A stretch of DNA of 64,000 bases from Burkholderia sp. (GTDB taxonomy: Bacteria > Pseudomonadota > Gammaproteobacteria > Burkholderiales > Burkholderiaceae), in NCBI GenBank assembly GCA_031253835.1, contig JAIRVP010000074.1, positions 1-64,000 of the forward strand, given 5' to 3'. A program made the translations under genes and the position numbers. Under the pieces are notes generated by a model that was not told the DNA's origin, did not search any database, and worked only from the letters and a program-made list of their open reading frames with translations. Below are positions 8,142 through 16,437 of this stretch, piece by piece; the stretch's first letter is position 1, and every line of letters begins with the position of its first letter.

Positions 8142-8456
8142 TCAGTGGCGATGGCCGCCACCACCGTCGCCGCGCCCGCCGCCGTCGTTCCAGTCGCCGC
8201 GGCGTCCGCCGCGTCCCCAGCCGTTGCCGCGGTTGCCGCGATCGCCGTCCCAGCGATGGTAGTCGCGCCGGCCGCGATCCCAGTCGCGCCCGCCCCCGCC
8301 GCCCCAGATATTGACCGTGCCGTACACGGGGGACGGCGCGTACGCGTAGCCGGGATCGGAATAGTAGGGCTGCCCGTAGCCGTATCCGGCGTCCGGGGCG
8401 ACGACGCAGCCGGCCAGCAAGGTCGCGACGCCGGCGGCAGCAATGAGCTTCAGCAT
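8142..8456 (-). CDS. Gly/Arg/Asp-rich lipoprotein
   Basis: A 104-residue protein with signal MLKLIAAAGVATLLAGC (lipobox LAGC, Cys17). A Tyr/Pro region (YGYGQPYYSDPGYAYAPSP) follows, then a low-complexity tail dominated by Gly, Arg, Asp and Trp that ends GGGHRH. GGAGAACATC precedes the ATG. Such proteins are common in Burkholderia envelopes and have no assigned biochemical role. The His-tipped, glycine-rich tail might bind metal or stay disordered; this is speculation. Confidence 0.8.
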   Translation of the reverse strand: MLKLIAAAGVATLLAGCVVAPDAGYGYGQPYYSDPGYAYAPSPVYGTVNIWGGGGGRDWDRGRRDYHRWDGDRGNRGNGWGRGGRRGDWNDGGGRGDGGGGHRH

Positions 8457-8599
8457 GATGTTCTCCGTTGGTTGCCGTATAAGTACCGCGCACGGGAACC
8501 GGCAGCTGTTTGCAATTGTGTCTGCAAATTACAGCGTCGTAAGGTCCTGATGCGAAAGTGTTAACATCCCGGGCTCATTTGTTTTTCAGGAGCACATCG

Positions 8600-9100
8600 A
8601 TGAAATTCGCGATCCGGGCCGCCCTGGCCGCTTTCTGCGTAACGACCGCCGCCGCGTGCGTGGCGAGCCCCGCATCGGCGCCCGCCGTGCCGGCCGAGTC
8701 GATCAAGATGTTTCCGCAGGCGGCGGCCGGCCAGCAGCGCGTCGTGATCGGGCTGCCCGCACTCGAGAACGAAGGCGATGCGCGCGTCGAGTTGATGATC
8801 GGCAAGACGTTGCAGACCGATTGCAACCAGCAGTGGTTCGGCGGCGAGCTGACCGCCGAGGACGTGAAGGGCTGGGGCTATACGTATTACCAGCTCACCG
8901 ACGTGAAGGGGCCGGCCTCGACGCTGATGGCGTGCCCGGGCCAGGCGCCGCAGCAACGGTTCGTGCAGGTGCGCGGCGACGGCCAGCTGCTGCGCTACAA
9001 CAGCCGCCTGCCGCTCGTCGTCTACGTGCCGGACGGCTTCGAGGTGCGCTATCGCGTGTGGCATGCGTCGAAGGACGTGCAGCACGCAGCGAAGCAGTAA
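8600..9100 (+). CDS. eco: ecotin, periplasmic serine protease inhibitor
   Basis: A dimeric periplasmic inhibitor of trypsin-fold proteases such as neutrophil elastase, chymotrypsin and trypsin. The 166-residue precursor has a signal peptide (probable cleavage after ASA near residue 27) and a mature domain matching ecotin throughout: MFPQAAAGQQRVVIGLP, VELMIGKTLQTDCN, GWGYTYYQL, STLMACPG, LRYNSRLPLVVYVPD and VEVRYRVW-like F-E-V-R-Y-R-V-W. The reactive-site P1 residue is Met110, flanked by the disulphide pair Cys75-Cys112, as in E. coli. CAGGAG at 8587-8592 fixes the start. It stands alone, with no protease gene nearby. Confidence 0.95.
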   Translation: MKFAIRAALAAFCVTTAAACVASPASAPAVPAESIKMFPQAAAGQQRVVIGLPALENEGDARVELMIGKTLQTDCNQQWFGGELTAEDVKGWGYTYYQLTDVKGPASTLMACPGQAPQQRFVQVRGDGQLLRYNSRLPLVVYVPDGFEVRYRVWHASKDVQHAAKQ

Positions 9101-9142
9101 CGATGCCCCGGCGCGGCCGCGCACGGCCGCGTCGTTCCGCGG

Positions 9143-9757
9143 CTAGGCGTCGCGCGCGCCGACGAGCGCCGGCCACGCGGCCAGCGCGGCTTGCGCGACG
9201 GCCTCCAGATCGCGGCGGCTCGCGCCGTCGCGCGCCTGGATCGACATGCCCTGCTGGACTGTCACGTAGTACCGCGCGATCGCGTCGAGGTTGGCGTCCG
9301 CCGAAATCTCGCCGGTCGCGACACCTTGCCTCAGGCGCTCCCGCAAATCCTCGACCGTCCGCTCGCGCATCGCGATCAGCGTTTGCCGGACCGTATCGGA
9401 GCGCTCGGCCGGATGCAGCGCCGACAGCACGATCAGGCAACCGGCCGGTTTCGAGCGCCGCGTGAACACGCGTGCGGTATCCATCAGGTAGTTCTGCACG
9501 GCATCGCGCGCGCTGTCCGCCCGTTCGACGCCCCCCCAGATTTCCCGTCCCTCCGTGGCGCCGTAGTGCTCGAGCGCCTGCCGGAACAACGCTTCCTTGC
9601 TGCCGAACGCCGCATACAGGCTCGGCGACGCGATGCCCATCGCGGTCGTCAGGTCCGTCATCGACGCACCCTCGTAGCCGAGGCGCCAGAACACCTCCAT
9701 CGCGCGATCCAGCGCCGCTTCCTTGTCGAAGCTTCTCGGTCGGCCCCGTTCAGCCAT
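9143..9757 (-). CDS. TetR/AcrR-family transcriptional regulator
   Basis: A 204-residue repressor-type protein. The N-terminal helix-turn-helix (residues about 10-55) reads FDKEAALDRAMEVFWRLGYEG, then MTDLTTAMGIASPSLYAAFGSKEALF, the classic TetR recognition helix. The C-terminal ligand domain carries CLIVLSALHPAERSD and YYVTVQQGMSIQARDGASR, as in the YxaF/LmrA-type TetR group. It is divergent from an SDR oxidoreductase gene across 115 bases that hold a perfect palindrome. It therefore probably represses that gene and itself. Confidence 0.9.
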   Translation of the reverse strand: MAERGRPRSFDKEAALDRAMEVFWRLGYEGASMTDLTTAMGIASPSLYAAFGSKEALFRQALEHYGATEGREIWGGVERADSARDAVQNYLMDTARVFTRRSKPAGCLIVLSALHPAERSDTVRQTLIAMRERTVEDLRERLRQGVATGEISADANLDAIARYYVTVQQGMSIQARDGASRRDLEAVAQAALAAWPALVGARDA

Positions 9758-9783
9758 TGCATCCGTCCCATCGTCGATTTCTG

Positions 9784-9795
9784 TATCGATCGATA
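9784..9795. promoter_or_regulatory. palindromic candidate operator between TetR and SDR genes
   Basis: TATCGATCGATA is a perfect 12-bp palindrome 27 bases upstream of the tetR-family ATG. A TTGACT at 9807-9812 could be the -35 element of the rightward SDR promoter. The position fits a TetR dimer site controlling both directions; binding is inferred. Confidence 0.45.
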
Positions 9796-9872
9796 AAATA
9801 AATCAATTGACTGTGGCGTGCAACTTGCCACATTCTGTGTCGGTCATTACATAAATTAGGAAAGGAACCGAC

Positions 9873-10613
9873 ATGAACCGACTTCAGGGCAAGCGTGCAC
9901 TCATCACCGGCGGCAGCCGCGGCATTGGCGCGGCGATCGCGAAACGGCTGGCGGCCGATGGCGCGGACGTCGCGATCACGTACGAAAAATCGGCCGAGCG
10001 GGCGCAGGCCGTCGTCGCGAGCATCGAGGCGCTGGGCCGCCGTGCCGTCGCGATCCAGGCCGACAGTGCCGATCCGGTCGCGGTGCGCGACGCGGTCGAC
10101 CGCGCCGCGGAGGCGTTCGGCGGGCTCGACATCCTCGTCAACAACGCGGGGATTTTCCGGGCCGGCGCGCTGGACGACCTCACGCTCGACGATATCGATG
10201 CGACGCTGAACGTGAACGTGCGCGCGGTGATCGTCGCGTCGCAGGCGGCGGCGCGGCATCTCGGGGAGGGCGGGCGCATCGTGTCGACCGGCAGCTGCCT
10301 CGCGACGCGCGTGCCCGATGCGGGGATGGGCCTCTACGCGGCGAGCAAGGCCGCGCTGATCGGCTGGACGCAGGGGCTCGCGCGCGACCTCGGCTCGCGC
10401 GGCATCACGGTCAATATCGTGCATCCGGGTTCGACCGATACCGACATGAATCCGGCCGACGGCGAACACGCCGGTGCGCAGCGTTCGCGGATGGCGATTC
10501 CGCAGTACGGCAATCCCGATGACGTCGCCGCGCTCGTGGCGTTCGTCGTCGGGCCGGAAGGGCGGTCGATCAACGGCACCGGCTTGACGATCGACGGCGG
10601 TGCGAACGCGTAA
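9873..10613 (+). CDS. SDR-family NAD(P)-dependent oxidoreductase
   Basis: A 246-residue classical short-chain dehydrogenase/reductase. It has the nucleotide motif TGGSRGIGAAIA (residues about 11-22), DILVNNAGIF, the catalytic Ser in VSTGSC, Y-A-A-S-K (Tyr-x3-Lys) and the C-terminal TIDGGANA. It resembles 3-oxoacyl-ACP reductase (FabG) and glucose dehydrogenase relatives. The natural substrate is not evident, and the gene is outside any fatty-acid cluster. AAAGGA precedes the ATG. It is probably under the divergent TetR regulator. Confidence 0.92.
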   Translation: MNRLQGKRALITGGSRGIGAAIAKRLAADGADVAITYEKSAERAQAVVASIEALGRRAVAIQADSADPVAVRDAVDRAAEAFGGLDILVNNAGIFRAGALDDLTLDDIDATLNVNVRAVIVASQAAARHLGEGGRIVSTGSCLATRVPDAGMGLYAASKAALIGWTQGLARDLGSRGITVNIVHPGSTDTDMNPADGEHAGAQRSRMAIPQYGNPDDVAALVAFVVGPEGRSINGTGLTIDGGANA

Positions 10614-10656
10614 GGGCCGGCGCCCGGCGTGATCCGGCCGGGCGGTGCGACGTTCG

Positions 10657-10989
10657 TCAGCGGCAGCCGAGCCGTTGATGCTCGGCTTCGAGGTCGGCCC
10701 GTTTGTCGTAGGCGTGCAGTTCGTTGCGCGGCTTGCCGTCCGGGCCCATCCCGCGCACGACCTTGTGGCCGCGGTCGGGGGCGTGCGTGACCGCGTCGAT
10801 GCCCGCAGCCAGTTCGCGGCAGCGGGCATCGGGCGATGTGCTCTCCTGGTGCGGGGCTGCTGCGGCCGTGATGTTGGCGATGCCCGGGCTGACGTAGCGC
10901 TGCTTGGTGGGTGCCGTGCCGGTATCGGTGGCGTTCGCCGTGCAGGTCAGGGCAGACAGTACGGCCAGCGCCGCGAGGGTTCGAATCAT
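10657..10989 (-). CDS. small secreted hypothetical protein
   Basis: A 110-residue protein with a clear signal peptide (MIRTLAALAVLSALTCTANA) and a mature part with two cysteines (DARCRELAAGIDAV... and the C-terminal RLGCR) that could pair in the periplasm. Charged central motifs include RGHKVVRGMGPDGKPRNELH and KRADLEAEHQ. The start at 10989 was chosen for the signal peptide; the longer frame to 11082 has no signal-like start. Resembles small periplasmic proteins of unknown function in Burkholderia. Confidence 0.72.
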   Translation of the reverse strand: MIRTLAALAVLSALTCTANATDTGTAPTKQRYVSPGIANITAAAAPHQESTSPDARCRELAAGIDAVTHAPDRGHKVVRGMGPDGKPRNELHAYDKRADLEAEHQRLGCR

Positions 10990-11219
10990 GGTCGGGTCCG
11001 GGTGCGGGCGAAGGTTCGGGATTCTACGCAATGGGCAGTGCGTATCCGTGGCGATTGGACGGCGTGCGATCGCATGTCGCATGTCACGACGATGAATCGG
11101 AGCGGAGCGCCAACGGTTTGTGCGTGCGGCGCACAGTGCGACGGGGCGGCGACGGCGTTCATTTACAAAAGCGCCACGCCTACATACGATGGCGCCATCT
11201 CGGGCTCGTCAGAAATCCT

Positions 11220-12599
11220 ATGCGTACAGTCGATCTGGCGATGCTCGCCGCACTTTGCCTTGGCCTTGCCGCGTGCGGTGGCGGCGACAATGCGGCGCCG
11301 GCGGCGCAGACCGTTGCGGGCACACCCGTTTCGCCGGCATCGCCCGCCGAACCGGCGAGCGCGGCATCCGGCACCTCGCCTTCGTCAACGAATCCCGCCA
11401 GTCCCACGCCTGCATCCAGCCCGGCCGGCACGATGCCCGGCGCGGCGCGCTTGCCCACGCAAGGTGCAAACGCCGTGCTCGTCGCGGCCGTGACTGTCTA
11501 TCCGGCCGCCGACGGCAGCGATCAGGCCGACGCGCTGCAGCAGGCATTCGACAGCCTGAAGGCCGGCCAGCGCCTCGTCATCGCGCCGGGGCGTTACGTC
11601 GTCGGGCATTCGCTCACGGTGAGCGTGCCGCAGGCCGTGATTTCCGGATACGGCGCGACGCTGGCTGCGACGAATCCTGCGGACCAGACGATCGTGATGA
11701 GCGGCACCGGTTCGACGCTCGTGGGTGTGACGCTGGCCGGCACCGGCACGACGCGCCTCACGACGCCGGCCTCGACCAAGGTCGAGGTGACGGGCGCGGG
11801 CGTCCAGGTGCTTCACGTGACGATCGACGGTGGCGCGAGTGCGGGGATCTTCGTGTTCGGCGGCAATGGCGTCGCGATCGTCGGCAATACCGTCCACGCG
11901 ACGCTGGCCGACGGCATCCACGCGACCCACGGGGCGACCAACGTGCTCGTGCAGAACAATACGGTGACGGATACCGGCGACGACCTGATCGCCGTTGTCA
12001 GCTATCTCGACGACGGGCGCCCCAGCAGCAACGTGCTGATCGACCATAACGCGGTTTCCGGCAACCCGTGGGGGCGTGGTATCGCGGTGGTCGGCGGGCA
12101 GGCCGTGACGATCTCGAACAACACGGTCGACGGCGTGCAGAAGGCGGCGGGCATCCTGGTGGCGCAGGAGGACAGCTGGAACACGTACGGTGCGTCGAAC
12201 GTCGTGATTTCCGGCAACGTCGTGACCAACATCCAGAATTCGAACGTGAACAACGGGTTGCAGCCGACGCAGCAGGCGGCGATCGAACTGGACACGTGGA
12301 CGGGCACGGTGACGAACGTTGCGGTGACGGGCAACAGTGTGTCCGGCTCCGGGTATGCCGGTTTCCGGGCGTATGGGAACGTGTGTTCGTTCAGCGTGAC
12401 GGGGAATACGTTCTCGTCGATCGCCGGTACGGCGGTGTCGTTGTTGGCGAATGGGTGCGCGGCGAGTCAGATCGTTGTCGATGCGAACCGGTTGGGTGAC
12501 GGTAGTCTTATGGCGCCGCCGTCGGGGTCGTCGGCGAAGGGGACGTTTACCGTGACCGGTGCGGATGCGAGTTTGATGCCGCAGGTAAACACATACTGA
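11220..12599 (+). CDS. right-handed beta-helix lipoprotein
   Basis: A 459-residue lipoprotein. The signal ends in LAACGGG (Cys at about 20), followed by a Pro/Ala/Ser-rich tether (residues about 25-80). A pectate-lyase-like beginning (YPAADGSDQADALQQAFDSL, then APGRYVVGHSLTVS) leads into about ten beta-helix coils with Asn ladders such as VAIVGNTVHA, VLVQNNTVTD, VTISNNTVDG, VVISGNVVTN and VAVTGNSVSG. This fold occurs in polysaccharide lyases and C5-epimerases, but no catalytic set can be assigned. It probably binds or processes polysaccharide at the cell surface. The ribosome binding site is weak. Confidence 0.85.
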   Translation: MRTVDLAMLAALCLGLAACGGGDNAAPAAQTVAGTPVSPASPAEPASAASGTSPSSTNPASPTPASSPAGTMPGAARLPTQGANAVLVAAVTVYPAADGSDQADALQQAFDSLKAGQRLVIAPGRYVVGHSLTVSVPQAVISGYGATLAATNPADQTIVMSGTGSTLVGVTLAGTGTTRLTTPASTKVEVTGAGVQVLHVTIDGGASAGIFVFGGNGVAIVGNTVHATLADGIHATHGATNVLVQNNTVTDTGDDLIAVVSYLDDGRPSSNVLIDHNAVSGNPWGRGIAVVGGQAVTISNNTVDGVQKAAGILVAQEDSWNTYGASNVVISGNVVTNIQNSNVNNGLQPTQQAAIELDTWTGTVTNVAVTGNSVSGSGYAGFRAYGNVCSFSVTGNTFSSIAGTAVSLLANGCAASQIVVDANRLGDGSLMAPPSGSSAKGTFTVTGADASLMPQVNTY

Positions 12600-12710
12600 T
12601 CGTCCGAGATCCCTCGCTTCCCCCGATCGCAGTGGCTATGGCGCGATGTTCAGCAAGGAATCTGCGTCGTCCTGGCGCGGTTGGTTTCCTGCACGGCCGC
12701 TACGGCAAAC

Positions 12711-12742
12711 AAAAAGCCCGCTTGCTTTCGCAGAGCGGGCTT
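12711..12742 (-). terminator. terminator downstream of tRNA-fMet
   Basis: The stem AAGCCCGC/GCGGGCTT (12714-12721 and 12735-12742) is followed on the minus strand by a T-rich run (TTTTTGTTT). It lies just past the 3' end of the leftward tRNA gene. Confidence 0.8.
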
Positions 12743-12748
12743 CGATGT

Positions 12749-12825
12749 TGGTTGCGGGGATAGGATTTGAACCTATGACCTTCGGGTTATGAGCCCGACG
12801 AGCTGCCAGACTGCTCCACCCCGCG
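12749..12825 (-). tRNA. initiator tRNA-fMet (CAT)
   Basis: A 77-nt cloverleaf on the minus strand with encoded CCA (plus-strand TGG at 12749-12751). The anticodon CAT is read at 12791-12789 in loop CTCATAA. Initiator hallmarks are present: an unpaired C1-A72 at the acceptor end (CGCGGGG against CCCCGCA) and three consecutive G-C pairs in the anticodon stem (GGG/CCC). The T-loop GTTCAAAT is intact. Confidence 0.97.
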
Positions 12826-12995
12826 ACACGAAGTGTACTCCAAACTGTTGCAGTGCGTCAAACGACTGGCGATATGGCTGTCGGCAGAAGGTGGGTGTCG
12901 GCTGTGCGGACCTTGAGGTCGGCTAGCGCCATGTGCTGGTGCCTCGGGGGCTGAAGGGGGTGTTCTGCGAAGCGGGTGAAAGCTGGGAGGGTCTT

Positions 12996-13070
12996 TGGTC
13001 CCCCCGACAGGAATCGAACCTGTATCTAGCGCTTAGGAGGCGCTTGTTCTATCCATTGAACTACGGGGAG
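12996..13070 (-). tRNA. tRNA-Arg (CCT)
   Basis: A 75-nt minus-strand cloverleaf with encoded CCA (plus-strand TGG at 12996-12998). The anticodon loop CTCCTAA gives anticodon CCT, decoding AGG. The T-arm ACAGG-TTCGATT-CCTGT and D-stem GTTC/GAAC are intact. The acceptor CTCCCCG pairs with CGGGGGG through one U-G wobble. No T-rich terminator is obvious. Confidence 0.96.
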
Positions 13071-13217
13071 AGCCATGTCCGGGCAATCGCGCGAAAAACC
13101 GCGAACCGGACGGCAGTGTGGACAGCGCGCAGAGTATAGCAAAGGCGCAGCGCGTCGGCGGGGCGGAATGCGCGCCGACGCGCGTATCGCGTAATCAGCC
13201 GCGATGGAAACGGAAAA

Positions 13218-13400
13218 TCAGAAATCGACGACGACGAAATCTTCCTTGCCCACGTCGCACAGCGGGCAGCGCCAGTCGGCGGGAATGTCGGCGAAACGCG
13301 TGCCGGCGGCGATGCCTTCGTCGGGCAGCCCTTCCGCTTCGTTGTAGACCCACCCGCAAATCAGGCAGACCCAGCTCTGGTATTCGGTTACTTCGCTCAT
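13218..13400 (-). CDS. rubredoxin
   Basis: A 60-residue one-iron electron carrier. The four iron ligands are Cys12-x2-Cys15-Gly and Cys45-Pro-x-Cys48 (CLICGWVYNEAEG, WRCPLCDVGKEDF). The knuckle residue after the last Cys is Asp rather than the more usual Gly. It would pass electrons in the cytoplasm to a reductase or hydroxylase partner not found here. The longer frame upstream is not needed, since the short form is full rubredoxin length. Divergent from the DUF4399 gene. Confidence 0.93.
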   Translation of the reverse strand: MSEVTEYQSWVCLICGWVYNEAEGLPDEGIAAGTRFADIPADWRCPLCDVGKEDFVVVDF

Positions 13401-13598
13401 GTGACGCTCGGGAAATTGGAAACTCGATGATGCCGTCCGCAGCCTGGCCGGCGGACGAAAGGCGCAATGGTACCGGAATTTCGTCGAACGCCTCCGCAAC
13501 GTCGTTTTAAACGTACGCATCGCGAACAACGGGCGTCATCGCGTGGCGCGGGCATGCAGTGTATGCTTCGTGGGCCTGTCAATCTGAAGGAGGAAACG

Positions 13599-14003
13599 AT
13601 GCTCAACAGAAAGTGGATCGCGGGTGCAGTGTGTGTCGCGGCGCTGGCCGTGTCGACGCTCGCGCGCGCCGAAGCGCGTGTGTTCTTCGTCGAGCCGCAG
13701 GACGGCGCGACGGTGTCGAGCCCCGTGCACGTGAAGTTCGGTCTCGACGGCATGGATCTCAAGCCGGCCGGCGACATGACGCCGAATACCGGTCACCATC
13801 ACCTGCTGATCGACGGCAAGCCGGTGCCGAAGGGCGACGTGATCCCGGCGAGCGACCATTCGCTGCATTTCGGCAAGGGCCAGACCGAAACCGACGTGAA
13901 GCTGGCGGCCGGCCCGCACACGCTGACGCTGCAGCTCGGCGACGGCGCGCACCGTTCGTACGGTCCCGAAATGAGCTCGACGATCACCGTCAACGTGAAG
14001 TAA
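13599..14003 (+). CDS. DUF4399-domain periplasmic protein
   Basis: A 134-residue secreted protein with signal MLNRKWIAGAVCVAALAVSTLARA and a single DUF4399-type beta domain. That domain contains VFFVEPQDGATVSSPVHVKFG, TGHHHLLIDG, ASDHSLHFGKGQTETDVKL and LTLQLGDGAHRSYGPEMSSTI. The clustered His residues (GHHH, DHSLHFG) suggest metal binding; the biochemical role is unknown. AAGGAGG at 13587-13593 gives a near-ideal start. Monocistronic by spacing. Confidence 0.85.
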   Translation: MLNRKWIAGAVCVAALAVSTLARAEARVFFVEPQDGATVSSPVHVKFGLDGMDLKPAGDMTPNTGHHHLLIDGKPVPKGDVIPASDHSLHFGKGQTETDVKLAAGPHTLTLQLGDGAHRSYGPEMSSTITVNVK

Positions 14004-14268
14004 TCGCGTCACCGCGCGGGCGCCTAGCGTGCCGCGCGCGAAATGGCCGATCGGCCGGCCGCGGGCATCGGGCCGGCCTGTGTCCGTTCGTGCGGGCAGG
14101 CAACCTGCGCGGCCGGCACCCGGCCGAACACCGGCCGCCAGCCGTTCATCGCACCGCGCCGGCGCGTGTCGCGTGCCGATTGCGGCGCTCGTCCATCCAG
14201 CCAAGCCGGTGCCGGTCTCCGCGACCGGTACAATGGGCGCTTCCGATTCCTCTCTTCGCCGTCTCCCC

Positions 14269-16218
14269 ATGTCGCTCTATTCCATTACCGGCGCGCAGCT
14301 CGCGTTCGGTCACGTCGCGTTGCTCGATCACGCGGATTTCTCGCTGGAAGCCGGCGAGCGCGTCGGCCTGATCGGTCGCAACGGCGCAGGCAAGTCGTCG
14401 CTGCTGAAGATCGTCGCCGGCCTCGCGAAGCCCGACGACGGCCTGATCACGCGCCAGCAGGAACTCGTGACCGTCTACGTGCCGCAGGAGCCCGAGTTCG
14501 AACCGGGCGCGACGATCTTCGACGCGGTCGCGTCGGGGCTCGCGCATACGCGCGAACTGCTCGAAGAATTCGATTCGATCGCGCACCGCCTTGCGGATAT
14601 CCCGGAAGGCGCGGAGCACGATGCGCTGCTCGCGCGGATGAACGCGCTGCAGTCGTCGCTCGACGCGCACGACGCATGGAACTGGCGCACGCGCGTGTCG
14701 ATGACGCTCGCGCAGATCGGCCTGCTGGACGGCGACGCAAGCGTCGACGCGCTGTCGGGCGGGATGCAGAAGCGTGTCGCGCTGGCGCGCGCGCTGGTGC
14801 TGCAGCCCGACGTGCTGCTGCTCGACGAACCGACCAACCATCTCGACTTCGACGGCATCCGCTGGCTGGAAGAGCTGCTGGTCTCGCAGCGCGCGGGCCT
14901 GCTGTTCATCACCCACGATCGCGCGTTCCTCGACCGCGTCGCGACGCGCATCGTCGAGCTCGATCGCGGCCGGCTGCTGTCGTATCCGGGCAATTTCTCC
15001 GCATACCAGACGCGCAAGGCGCAGCAGCTCGAAGTCGAGCGCGTGGAAAACGACAAGTTCGACAAGCTGCTCGCGCAGGAAGAAGTGTGGATCCGCAAGG
15101 GCGTCGAGGCGCGCCGCACGCGCAGCGTCGGCCGCATCGCGCGGCTCGTGCAGATGCGCAACGAGCGCGCGGAGCGCCGCAATTCGCAGGGCAACGTGAA
15201 GCTCGACGTCGCGCAGGGCGAGAAGTCCGGCAAGATCGTCGCGGAGCTGACCGACGTGACGAAGCGCTACGGCGGCCGCACGGTCGTCGACCGCTTCTCG
15301 TCGACGGTCATGCGCGGCGACAAGATCGGCTTCGTCGGCCCGAACGGCGCGGGCAAGACCACGCTGCTCAAGCTGATCCTCGGCGAGCTGAAGCCCGACG
15401 AGGGCACGGTGCGCACCGGTACGAACCTGCAGGTCGCGTACTTCGACCAGATGCGCGCGCAGCTCGACCAGGACAAGAGTCTCGCGGATACGATCAGCCC
15501 CGGCAGCGAATGGGTCGAGATCGGCGGCGTGCGCAAGCACGTGATGAGCTATCTCGGCGATTTCCTGTTCGCGCCGGAACGCGCGCGCTCGCCGGTGAAG
15601 TCGCTGTCGGGCGGCGAGCGCAACCGGCTGCTGCTCGCGCGCCTGTTCGCGCGCCCGGCCAACGTGCTGGTGCTCGACGAACCGACCAACGACCTCGACA
15701 TCCCGACGCTCGAACTGCTCGAAGAGCTGCTGGCCGACTACGACGGCACGGTGCTGCTCGTCAGCCACGATCGCGCGTTTCTCGACAACGTCGTGACGTC
15801 GGTGATCGCGGCCGAGGGCGACGGCAAGTGGCGCGAATACGTCGGCGGCTTCAGCGACTGGCAGATCCAGAGCGAGCGGTCGGAGCAGCTCGCGCAGCAG
15901 GACGCCGCGAAGCGCGCGGTCAAGGAAGCGGCGCCGGTGAAGGAGGACGCGGCGAAGAGCGCCGCGGGCCGCAACGCGCAGCGCACGGTGAAGCTGTCGT
16001 TCAACGAGCAGCGCGAGCTCGATTCGCTGCCGGAGAAGATCGCCGCGCTCGAAGCGGAGCAGAAGACGATCAATGCGCAGCTCGAGGACGGCTCGATTTT
16101 CGCGAAGGATCCGCAGGAAGGCACGCGCCTGACCGAGCGGTTCGCGGCGATCGACGACGAACTGCTCACCGCGCTCGAACGGTGGGAAACGCTCGAGGCG
16201 AAGCGCAAGCCGGCGTGA
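14269..16218 (+). CDS. uup: ABC-F family ATPase Uup
   Basis: A 649-residue soluble twin-ATPase of the ABC-F class, which acts on ribosomes or branched DNA rather than in transport. The first cassette has GRNGAGKSS, LSGGMQKR and LLLDEPTNHLDFDG. The linker (about residues 240-320) is charged. The second cassette has GPNGAGKTT, LSGGERNR and LVLDEPTNDLDIPT. The C-terminal extension, from about residue 570, contains LSFNEQRELDSLPEKI and is predicted coiled coil, the feature that marks Uup among ABC-F proteins. The start MSLYSITGAQLAFG is chosen by family alignment; the frame is open 240 bases further upstream. TACAAT at 14229-14234 could be the -10 element. Confidence 0.93.
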   Translation: MSLYSITGAQLAFGHVALLDHADFSLEAGERVGLIGRNGAGKSSLLKIVAGLAKPDDGLITRQQELVTVYVPQEPEFEPGATIFDAVASGLAHTRELLEEFDSIAHRLADIPEGAEHDALLARMNALQSSLDAHDAWNWRTRVSMTLAQIGLLDGDASVDALSGGMQKRVALARALVLQPDVLLLDEPTNHLDFDGIRWLEELLVSQRAGLLFITHDRAFLDRVATRIVELDRGRLLSYPGNFSAYQTRKAQQLEVERVENDKFDKLLAQEEVWIRKGVEARRTRSVGRIARLVQMRNERAERRNSQGNVKLDVAQGEKSGKIVAELTDVTKRYGGRTVVDRFSSTVMRGDKIGFVGPNGAGKTTLLKLILGELKPDEGTVRTGTNLQVAYFDQMRAQLDQDKSLADTISPGSEWVEIGGVRKHVMSYLGDFLFAPERARSPVKSLSGGERNRLLLARLFARPANVLVLDEPTNDLDIPTLELLEELLADYDGTVLLVSHDRAFLDNVVTSVIAAEGDGKWREYVGGFSDWQIQSERSEQLAQQDAAKRAVKEAAPVKEDAAKSAAGRNAQRTVKLSFNEQRELDSLPEKIAALEAEQKTINAQLEDGSIFAKDPQEGTRLTERFAAIDDELLTALERWETLEAKRKPA

Positions 16219-16372
16219 CGCGTGCGGCGCGTGCCGATCTCGTATTGGCGCGCCACGCGGAACCAGTAAAATACCGCGCGTTCAGGGCCGCGCAGCGCAC
16301 GCCGCGCGCCCGCTTTCGGAGCAGTCCAAGCACACCGTTGTTTCGATTCGCTTTTTTACGGAACTCAACGTT

Positions 16373-16407
16373 TTGTCCACGACGTTATCCACACGAGGTG
16401 TGGACAA
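16373..16407. promoter_or_regulatory. cluster of three DnaA-box-like 9-mers in the parE leader
   Basis: Within 35 bases lie TTGTCCACG (16373-16381, plus), the perfect box TTATCCACA (16385-16393, plus) and TTGTCCACA on the minus strand (16407-16399). The last two also form the arms of a hairpin-capable inverted repeat spanning 16382-16410 with one mismatch. The cluster ends 30 bases before the parE ATG. Confidence 0.6.
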
Positions 16408-16437
16408 CGTCCCGATGAATGACGAAATTCAGCGCCT

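Noticed and set aside
8162..8330. Gly/Arg codon repeats as a CRISPR-like or satellite array
   Set aside because: The repetition comes from low-complexity Gly/Arg/Asp codons of the lipoprotein gene, without regular spacing.
12933..13139. ORF containing SPRQESNLYLALRRRLF
   Set aside because: It is the antisense of the tRNA-Arg gene, a well-known source of spurious proteins.
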